From: Spirochaetaceae bacterium
GTDB taxonomy: Bacteria; Spirochaetota; Spirochaetia; UBA9216
Assembly: GCA_028527945.1 (NCBI GenBank)
Contig: JAQQAK010000168.1
Location: 1-17,259 of the forward strand
Direction: 5' to 3'
DNA: 17,259 nt
In this document: one piece after another, positions 8,071 to 13,184 of the stretch
How the letters are laid out: every line of letters begins with the position of its first letter
How positions within the stretch are numbered: the stretch's first letter is position 1
The notes under the pieces: generated by a model
The model's database searches: none
Told to the model about the DNA's origin: nothing
What the model saw: the letters and a program-made list of their open reading frames with translations, nothing else
Position numbers and translations under genes: made by a program

Positions 8071-9117
8071 ATGAAAAAAACAATGAAAGCAGCGGTTATG
8101 ACTGGAATTGGAGCAATGGATTATATTAGTGTCGATTGCCCTGAACCAAAATCTGATCAGGTTTTGGTTAAAATTGAATATGTTGGTATATGCGGTTCTG
8201 ATATGCATTATTATGAAACCGGAAGAATTGGTTCGTACATTGTTGAGCCTCCTTTTGTTCTTGGCCATGAATCAGCCGGTAGTGTTGTAGCTGTAGGCCG
8301 TGATGTTAAAAATCTCAAGGTAGGAGATCGTGTTGCTCTTGAACCGGGAGAGACCTGCGGTAAATGCCAATACTGCCGGAGTGGAAATTATAATCTTTGT
8401 CCTGATGTTGTCTTTTTTGCAACTCCACCATATGGTGGAACCTTTCAGGAATATGTAGCTCATAATGCAGACCTTTGTTTTAAGCTGCCGGACAATGTCT
8501 CAACTCTTGCTGGAGCTATGATTGAGCCATTGGCTGTAGGATTTCATGCTGCCGGTCAAGCAGGTGCTTCTTTTGGACAGACAGCGGTTGTTCTTGGTTC
8601 CGGGGCTATTGGCATGGTAACTATGATGGCCTTAAAAGCAAAAGGTGTATCCAGGGTTTTTGTTGTTGACATTGAACAAAAGCGTCTGGAGAAAGCTTTG
8701 GAGCTTGGAGCTGATGCTGTTATTAATGGAAGAGAAGTTGATGCAGTAGAGCAGTTGATGGCTTTTACAAATGGTGCTGGAGTTGATATAGCAGTAGAAA
8801 CTGCGGGTTCCGAGATTACATCTAATCAGGCTATACATATGGTTAAAAAGGGCTCGACAGTTGTTATGGTTGGCTATAGTGCTTCCGGAAAAGTTAATCT
8901 TGAAATGGGACTTGCCATTGATAAGGAACTGACTTTTAAGACTGTTTTCAGATATCGTCATATCTATCCAATGGCGATTGAAGCTGTTGCTCAGGGGAAG
9001 GTTAATATTGATGGTTTAGTCACAGATATATTCGAGTTTGAAGATATTCAGCGAGCTATGGATGAAAGCTGTAGAAATAAGGCTGATATCGTAAAGGCTG
9101 CAATTAAAATCTGCTGA
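8071..9117 (+). CDS. Zinc-dependent NAD(P)-dependent dehydrogenase, sorbitol/xylitol dehydrogenase-like (MDR family)
   Basis: Medium-chain alcohol dehydrogenase of 348 aa, expected to oxidise a secondary alcohol or polyol. Catalytic zinc ligands are C41 (GICGSD), H66 and E67 (GHE), with E152 in the IEPLAVG segment typical of polyol dehydrogenases. The structural zinc site C96-C99-C102-C110 is intact. The Rossmann motif GSGAIG is at 176-181, and D200 at the end of the second strand favours NAD over NADP. The reading frame is open upstream to 8041. I chose ATG 8071 because AAGAAGG (8057-8063) lies seven bases before it and because this matches the family length. It begins four bases after the amidohydrolase stop, so it belongs to the same operon and is its last gene. 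Confidence 0.92.
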   Translation: MKKTMKAAVMTGIGAMDYISVDCPEPKSDQVLVKIEYVGICGSDMHYYETGRIGSYIVEPPFVLGHESAGSVVAVGRDVKNLKVGDRVALEPGETCGKCQYCRSGNYNLCPDVVFFATPPYGGTFQEYVAHNADLCFKLPDNVSTLAGAMIEPLAVGFHAAGQAGASFGQTAVVLGSGAIGMVTMMALKAKGVSRVFVVDIEQKRLEKALELGADAVINGREVDAVEQLMAFTNGAGVDIAVETAGSEITSNQAIHMVKKGSTVVMVGYSASGKVNLEMGLAIDKELTFKTVFRYRHIYPMAIEAVAQGKVNIDGLVTDIFEFEDIQRAMDESCRNKADIVKAAIKIC

Positions 9118-9131
9118 TTATATATTTGTAA

Positions 9132-9173
9132 CTCTACTGATTAAATTATCAGTAGAGCTCATTTCTTCTCTTT
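9132..9173. terminator. Probable bidirectional terminator of the transport/catabolic operon
   Basis: CTCTACTGAT (9132-9141) and ATCAGTAGAG (9148-9157) form a perfect 10-bp stem with a 6-base loop. On the plus strand it is followed by the T-rich stretch 9158-9173. It lies 15 bases after the dehydrogenase stop and just before the stop of the convergent acetyltransferase gene, which is where a shared terminator is expected. Confidence 0.7.
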
Positions 9174-9684
9174 AAGATAAAATTCTTTTTTCAAAACAGT
9201 AAAATTCTCCCTTACGGAATTTCACTGTTCCTGAATTTATAAAACCAAGACTATTGTATAATTTTACGGAATAGGGATTTTTGGTGAATGTATCGAATCT
9301 TATCGTTTTATAATTATTTTTTATTGCGTATTCTTCCATGAAAATAATCAGTTTTTTTGCAATTCCTTTTCTTTGATGTTTTGGTGAGACACAAATTCTA
9401 TGAAGTACGAGGGGGTGTTTATCTTTAAACTTCCAGTCAATATTCGAATATTCTGGAGATTGCTCAGTATTCAAGACCATTGCCGCGCAGATTGTATTTT
9501 TTTCAAAATAGCCAAATAAACTTTCCTTTTTTATATCATTAAGAATTATTTCTTTGGTCGGGTAAAAATCGTCCCATTGATTTATTCCCAGTGAAATCAA
9601 ATTCTCAGTTGCGTCTTTGTAGATCTTAAAAGTGTTATCTATCTCTTGTTCAGATAGCTTTTTAATTATGATGTTATTGTTCAT
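9172..9684 (-). CDS. GNAT-family N-acetyltransferase
   Basis: Predicted acetyl-CoA-dependent N-acetyltransferase of 170 aa; the acceptor is unknown. GNAT motif A is clear at about 95-113 (LHRICVSPKHQRKGIAKKLI), with the Q-x-x-G-x-A pyrophosphate-binding loop at Q104-A109. Motif B follows as NPYSVKLYNSLGF (136-148). The N-terminal half, including an ENLISLGINQWDDFYPT segment, is the typical variable acceptor-binding part. It is transcribed alone, convergent with the preceding operon and divergent from the lipoprotein gene. Its ribosome site is poor: the nearest AGGA-like run is about 15 bases upstream. No neighbour suggests a substrate. Confidence 0.88.
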   Translation of the reverse strand: MNNNIIIKKLSEQEIDNTFKIYKDATENLISLGINQWDDFYPTKEIILNDIKKESLFGYFEKNTICAAMVLNTEQSPEYSNIDWKFKDKHPLVLHRICVSPKHQRKGIAKKLIIFMEEYAIKNNYKTIRFDTFTKNPYSVKLYNSLGFINSGTVKFRKGEFYCFEKRILS

Positions 9685-9761
9685 ATTGTAGTTCTAATAT
9701 CCTGTTTTCTATAAAAAGCTTTCTTTTTTAATAAATGTCAACCACAAACCTAAGGTTCTTG

Positions 9762-9876
9762 AAAATTATTTACTGTTGAAATACGAGATTGTTGTTGCAA
9801 TACATAGGAAAGGTTTCTTTATGTAAAACGTATGTAAAACATATGTAAGTTAAAAATTATTTATTGTTAATTTACG
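9762..9876. repeat. Imperfect 24-bp direct repeat pair in the spacer upstream of the lipoprotein gene
   Basis: Bases 9762-9785 and 9853-9876 match at 20 of 24 positions (shared pattern AAAATTATTTAyTGTTrAwwTACG). Their start points are 91 bp apart. They flank the triple 11-bp repeat. Both lie in the 314-bp gene-free spacer 9685-9998 between divergent genes, so they may be regulator-binding sites, but A/T-rich composition makes chance similarity possible. Confidence 0.4.
9820..9848. repeat. Three in-phase TATGTAA repeats (11-bp period)
   Basis: TATGTAAAACG (9820-9830), TATGTAAAACA (9831-9841) and a partial third copy TATGTAA (9842-9848) follow each other without a gap. The 11-bp period puts each copy on nearly the same face of the helix, as in cooperative regulator sites. 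They lie about 150 bp upstream of the lipoprotein start. The repeat is plain; the function is inferred. Confidence 0.5.
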
Positions 9877-9930
9877 CAAAACTTAGTATTTTAATAAGCA
9901 ATTATTTCTGAGATTTTTAAAATTTAATTG

Positions 9931-9940
9931 TGAGATCTCA
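9931..9940. promoter_or_regulatory. Palindromic TGAGATCTCA, possible operator
   Basis: A perfect 10-bp palindrome about 58 bp before the lipoprotein start. It is flanked by AATT on both sides (9926-9929 and 9940-9943, allowing for a 2-base offset). It sits just upstream of an A/T-rich run (9957-9968) that could contain a -10 element, though no convincing -35 is visible. An isolated 10-bp palindrome is weak evidence. Confidence 0.25.
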
Positions 9941-9998
9941 ATTGCATCCAGAACAATATATTAATAATGGCCTGGTAAAGTAATTTAAGGAGGAAAAT

Positions 9999-10994
9999 GT
10001 GCAAGAAATAATGAAAAAATTAAAAATGAAAAAAGTATTAACAATTTTAGTTGTCATGTCAGTTTTATTATTTGTAAATGGATGTGCAACTGTTCTGAGT
10101 CTTTTGGGCTCATTGGGGGAATCCTCTTCTTCATTAGTTGAAAAATCAGAAGCTGATGAAGATCTTGAAACAATAAAAACAAGTTATGAAGCAGCAAAGG
10201 AAATGGGAACTCCATATAATGATCCAGATCATTATGCAGCAACTTCTGAGTGGGATACTGCCTTAAGTGTGGCTTTATCTTGTATTGATAAATGTAACGA
10301 TGGTGATGATGGTTATCTTAAAAATCAGGAAGAATATGAAAGTCTTGCTTCAGAGATAGTTTTGGCTTATGAGCAGTTTATGCATGATAGTCTCAATGCT
10401 GTTGATGATCCTTATTGGGCATATAATGATATTTTTTACTATCTTAATGAACCTTTTTTTGAAGCACATATGAAAGACTCTGAGGCACTATTTACTGCGG
10501 TTACTGATAAATGGATTGCTAATGAAGTAGGAAAGGTGCAGGATCTTGGTAATGGTGTAGCACGAGATTATGTAAACGGAACAGGAGAAGGACTTTGCTG
10601 GTTTGGTACTTCAGAGATTCCTGCAGAGTCTGTAGACTATAATAATTTACAATGGATATATGATGATGTTTCTCAGTCTGTAAATGTAAGTTTTATTACA
10701 AAAGCTATTCCTGATAATTATCTACGCTTTGGACCAGATAAAGTTAAAATCTATTATCAGGTAGGAACTAAAGAAACTCTTTTACGCGAATATCCTGTAA
10801 ATAATGATGGAACAAGTGATGAATATACAATGAGCTTTCCTCTTAAACTTCTTGATAATGAAGTGAAAAAGGCTGCTGAAAGTCGTTCTTTTTTTAACGG
10901 TGATTATATTCGTGTAACTGCATATTATTATGTAGAAGAACTTGATCAGTTTACTTCTCTTGGAAAAAGTGCATTTTTTCTTAAGCGAAAATAA
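9999..10994 (+). CDS. Putative lipoprotein of unknown function
   Basis: I do not recognise this 331-aa protein. A basic N-terminus and hydrophobic core (about 13-26) end in V-N-G-Cys29, which indicates a lipid-anchored extracytoplasmic protein. A serine-rich linker follows (about 35-45). A probably helical segment (about 50-200) is rich in acidic and aromatic residues, and the C-terminal part (about 205-330) looks beta-rich, with many alternating hydrophobic and charged strands. The start is a GTG, chosen because AAGGAGG (9987-9993) lies five bases before it. ATG 10011 is in frame but 17 bases from the ribosome site, and an out-of-frame ATG at 9997 overlaps the GTG and stops after four codons. 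It is monocistronic, with its own strong terminator and a repeat-rich upstream spacer. Confidence 0.85.
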   Translation: MQEIMKKLKMKKVLTILVVMSVLLFVNGCATVLSLLGSLGESSSSLVEKSEADEDLETIKTSYEAAKEMGTPYNDPDHYAATSEWDTALSVALSCIDKCNDGDDGYLKNQEEYESLASEIVLAYEQFMHDSLNAVDDPYWAYNDIFYYLNEPFFEAHMKDSEALFTAVTDKWIANEVGKVQDLGNGVARDYVNGTGEGLCWFGTSEIPAESVDYNNLQWIYDDVSQSVNVSFITKAIPDNYLRFGPDKVKIYYQVGTKETLLREYPVNNDGTSDEYTMSFPLKLLDNEVKKAAESRSFFNGDYIRVTAYYYVEELDQFTSLGKSAFFLKRK

Positions 10995-11010
10995 AACAAG
11001 AATACTTTAG

Positions 11011-11034
11011 GGGCGCTGGTCGCGCCCTTTTTTT
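11011..11034 (+). terminator. Rho-independent terminator of the lipoprotein gene
   Basis: GGGCGC (11011-11016), loop TGGTC, then GCGCCC (11022-11027) directly followed by seven T (11028-11034). It stands out as pure G/C in a very A/T-rich stretch and begins 16 bases after the lipoprotein stop. Only the plus-strand orientation has a U tract. Confidence 0.92.
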
Positions 11035-11041
11035 ATCCAAT

Positions 11042-11425
11042 TTAATGACCTTTTCGTTTTTCTTTCTTTTTAAGCCTTTTTTTATTGTAGTTATCTAAAT
11101 CTTTTTGCCTTGTTTCTTTAGCTTTTATGCTTTTCTTATTTTTAAGGAATTCCTTCTGTTGGATACTAAATTCCTCAAATGATTTCCTTGTTTTTCGTTC
11201 TGTTTCTTTTTGAGTGTATCTCTTTTTAAGTCTGACCTTTGATTCTGTTTTATGAAGTCTTATGTGACAAACTACGTGCAAGTAAAAATTGAGAAGATCT
11301 GTGTTTGTTGGTTCAGGGCCAAAGGTATATTTTCCTACACTAATGCTTCCGTCATCCTCATAACGCTCAACTAATGCGATCCAGAATTGACCATTAAATA
11401 AAATTGTAGAAACCGTCTGTTTCAT
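11042..11425 (-). CDS. yjdF: YjdF-family protein (DUF2992)
   Basis: Small 127-aa protein of the YjdF/DUF2992 family, biochemical function unknown. The N-terminal core (about 1-60) shows the family pattern of a short strand, then FWIALVERYEDDGSISVGKYTFGPEPTN and a helical LLNFYLHVV. The rest (about 60-127) is strongly basic, with lysine and arginine runs such as KKRLKKKEKRKGH at the end. This suggests contact with nucleic acid or another polyanion. Family members in Bacillota are often preceded by a yjdF riboswitch that responds to azaaromatic compounds, and a matching structured leader precedes this gene. The start has a good ribosome site, GGAGGC (minus strand, 11431-11436). Its 3' end lies close to the convergent lipoprotein terminator. 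Confidence 0.8.
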   Translation of the reverse strand: MKQTVSTILFNGQFWIALVERYEDDGSISVGKYTFGPEPTNTDLLNFYLHVVCHIRLHKTESKVRLKKRYTQKETERKTRKSFEEFSIQQKEFLKNKKSIKAKETRQKDLDNYNKKRLKKKEKRKGH

Positions 11426-11454
11426 CGCTTGCCTCCAGATAAATTTCTTCTAGA

Positions 11455-11578
11455 GACAAAGATGGACATCATAAGATGGTTACTGGCTGTAAACTTTTTA
11501 CAACTCAAAACTGAAGTTCTGGATATTTTATTGTTTACAGCGTCCGGACTACCTGCGGGACTGTGTTTTTTCTTTGCC
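11455..11578 (-). promoter_or_regulatory. Probable yjdF-type riboswitch in the leader of the DUF2992 gene
   Basis: Read on the minus strand, an 8-bp closing stem (GGCAAAGA at 11578-11571 with TCTTTGTC at 11462-11455, one G-U pair) encloses a folded domain. A 9-bp stem, GCTGTAAAC (11541-11533) with GTTTACAGC (11494-11486), carries an apical hairpin CAGAAC-TTCA-GTTTTG (11521-11506). A small CATC/GATG hairpin lies near 11478-11467. The 5' part holds a compact GC-rich segment, CGCAGGTAGTCCGGACG (about 11557-11540), unusual in this A/T-rich spacer. It ends about 30 bases before the gene's ATG. Position, size and gene family fit the azaaromatic-responsive yjdF motif RNA. I did not score it against the family model, and the exact consensus is from memory only. 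Confidence 0.6.
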
Positions 11579-11597
11579 TGATTTTGAGAAAAATCAA

Positions 11598-11630
11598 TAA
11601 TGACTTAAGATTTTTATTCTTAAGTCATTA
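11598..11630. terminator. 13-bp hairpin between the LysE-type gene and the yjdF leader
   Basis: TAATGACTTAAGA (11598-11610) and TCTTAAGTCATTA (11618-11630) pair perfectly over 13 bp around a 7-base loop. On the minus strand the stem is followed by TTGATTTTT, a mediocre U tract. It lies 88 bases after the exporter stop and just before the riboswitch-like leader. It therefore probably ends exporter transcription and separates the two minus-strand genes. Confidence 0.6.
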
Positions 11631-11717
11631 CCAAATATATATATTTTTTTTAACATTAGTAGATACTTTTTTCAAGAGTAAAGTTTAATCTTGTGGTTGT
11701 TCATTTAATCAATAAAA

Positions 11718-12350
11718 TTAATTTTGCTTTTCTAAAATTAACTTTATACCAAGGCTGATCAATATTGTTCCAAAAAGCTTATCAATTAACTTGGATATAA
11801 TTGGTTTTTTTCTTAATACTAAAGCTATTTTTTCTGAAAGTAAGACAATAAGACTTTCAATTACAAAACCAATAAGCACAATTATAGTGCCAAGAAGCAT
11901 AAATTGTGATATCTGCGAGCTTCCATTTTCTCTATAGAATTGTGGTAAGAAAGCCATAAAAAATATGGCAACTTTCGGGTTTGTTACATCGATAATAATG
12001 GCATTCAAATAGGAGCGCAGAAAGCTTTTATTATCATTTTTTTTATCAAGATCTGAGAAGTCAATCTCACCGAAGATTAAAGCTTTTGCACCAAGGTAAA
12101 AAAGGTAAGCTGCACCTATTATTTTCATAACTCTGAAGACTGTTATAGATGTCGCAATAATTGCTGATATCCCAAGAGATATAAAGAGGGTGTGTAGTAA
12201 TGCTCCGGAACCAAGTCCCAGAACTGACGCAAAACCTACTTTTTTTCCTGATGACATAGACTGAGATATTAAATAAATCATATCTGGTCCTGGTGAAATA
12301 TTTAAAATAACAGCGGCTGAAATAAAAACAATCCAATACGTATCTATCAT
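11718..12350 (-). CDS. LysE/RhtB-family amino-acid or metabolite exporter
   Basis: Inner-membrane efflux protein of 210 aa, the standard length for the family. It has the hallmark N-terminal motif I-S-P-G-P-D-M (18-24) followed by a glycine-rich second segment (GKKVGFASVLGLGSGALLHT, 35-54), and the NPKVAIFFMAFLPQF motif (124-138). About six hydrophobic segments are visible: 3-22, 37-60, 63-92, 118-137, 146-168 and 186-205. Members export amino acids such as lysine, threonine or homoserine; the substrate is not deducible here. An AAGGAA-like ribosome site precedes the ATG. It diverges from a CGNR-type regulator gene across a 121-bp spacer holding an inverted repeat, so that regulator may control it. 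Confidence 0.92.
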   Translation of the reverse strand: MIDTYWIVFISAAVILNISPGPDMIYLISQSMSSGKKVGFASVLGLGSGALLHTLFISLGISAIIATSITVFRVMKIIGAAYLFYLGAKALIFGEIDFSDLDKKNDNKSFLRSYLNAIIIDVTNPKVAIFFMAFLPQFYRENGSSQISQFMLLGTIIVLIGFVIESLIVLLSEKIALVLRKKPIISKLIDKLFGTILISLGIKLILEKQN

Positions 12351-12432
12351 ATTAATCTATTCCTTATTGAACATGCGAAGCAACCATTGAAAAATGTACT
12401 TCTATTCTAATATGTTCTTTAATATAAGCTTG

Positions 12433-12464
12433 TATAACCGGTAAAAAAGGTATATATGGTTATA
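12433..12464. promoter_or_regulatory. Inverted repeat and possible promoter in the exporter/CGNR divergent spacer
   Basis: TATAACC (12433-12439) and GGTTATA (12458-12464) are perfect 7-bp inverted arms separated by 18 bp. GGT recurs at 12440, 12449 and 12458, a 9-bp period. A possible sigma70-like pair overlaps it on the plus strand: TTGTAT (12430-12435) and TATATG (12453-12458) with 17-bp spacing. Site placement over a promoter between divergent genes is typical of an autoregulated operator. The repeat is seen; the operator role is inferred. Confidence 0.4.
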
Positions 12465-12471
12465 TTATTTC

Positions 12472-13134
12472 ATGCTTGATAAAACTAGTCAAGAGGTGTT
12501 TAATGGTTATATGTTAGATGTAGAAAATGGCATAAAAAAGTTTAAAAGCTTTGCTCTGGATGGTAATAATATCGCGCTTGATTTTGTAAACACTGTTGAA
12601 TACCGGGGTACTAAAAAAGAAATTGAATGGATAGAATCATACCTTGATGCTCTTTGTTGGGCTGAACGTAGTTCTATATTGGCCAAAGAGGATGTAATAA
12701 GGCTATTTGAGGCGAATAATGATGAATGCCAAAAATTTTATGAAGATATTATAGTTTGTAGAAAAACACTGCATGATGTTTTTTCTGCTGTCATTGAAGA
12801 TGGTATGCTCAATAAGTTAGGTTTAGATCTTTTTAATAAGTTGTACAAGCTTGTACATAGGGTTTTAACTGAAGGAGCAGGTGGAAATAACTATGTTTGG
12901 TTATTTCCGGATGCGCAAACTACTGCTGTTGGATTTCTTCAACCAGTAATTCAAGCTTCTGCTGATTTACTATTAAGTTCAAATCTTAGTAGGCTTAAGC
13001 GATGTTCTAATGCTGAATGCGGATGGTTGTACTATGATACTAGCAAGAATAATAGCCGCCGCTGGTGTTGTATGAGTTCTTGCGGTAACAGAGCCAAAGC
13101 AAGCAATTTTTATAAAAGGCATAATAAAAAATGA
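12472..13134 (+). CDS. CGNR zinc-finger domain protein, putative transcriptional regulator
   Basis: Predicted DNA-binding regulator of 220 aa from the first ATG. An N-terminal ABATE-type domain begins at about FALDGNNIALDFVNTV (27-42). The C-terminal CGNR zinc finger (about 174-215) has C178 and C183, then RRWC-type C199, and C204 in the eponymous C-G-N-R (204-207), followed by the usual A-K-x-x-x-F-Y-x-R tail. C200 is an extra cysteine. The ATG at 12472 has no ribosome site. ATG 12511 is preceded by AAGAGGTG (12491-12498) and would give a 207-aa protein that still keeps both domains, so the true start may be 12511. It is divergent from the LysE-type exporter gene, a common arrangement for a local regulator. 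The ligand is unknown. Confidence 0.88.
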   Translation: MLDKTSQEVFNGYMLDVENGIKKFKSFALDGNNIALDFVNTVEYRGTKKEIEWIESYLDALCWAERSSILAKEDVIRLFEANNDECQKFYEDIIVCRKTLHDVFSAVIEDGMLNKLGLDLFNKLYKLVHRVLTEGAGGNNYVWLFPDAQTTAVGFLQPVIQASADLLLSSNLSRLKRCSNAECGWLYYDTSKNNSRRWCCMSSCGNRAKASNFYKRHNKK

Positions 13135-13138
13135 TATC

Positions 13139-13176
13139 CCTATCTACAAGTTATTAATTACTTGTAGATAGGTTTT
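13139..13176. terminator. 13-bp hairpin terminator between convergent CGNR and MCP genes
   Basis: CCTATCTACAAGT (13139-13151) and ACTTGTAGATAGG (13160-13172) pair perfectly around an 8-base loop. The hairpin begins four bases after the CGNR stop. A TTTT run (13173-13176) follows on the plus strand. On the minus strand a T6 run lies a few bases beyond the stem, so it can serve both converging genes. Confidence 0.8.
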
Positions 13177-13184
13177 ATGTTGGA

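Noticed and set aside
8632..8961. 109-codon minus-strand ORF opposite the dehydrogenase gene
   Set aside because: The plus-strand frame encodes a complete conserved dehydrogenase; the antisense protein is low-complexity Ser/Asn/Cys-rich and has no ribosome site.
11631..11652. (AT)n followed by T8 run as a separate terminator or promoter
   Set aside because: It is a low-complexity run about 20 bases beyond the 13-bp stem on the plus strand, where no gene needs termination, and no -35/-10 pair could be fixed there.
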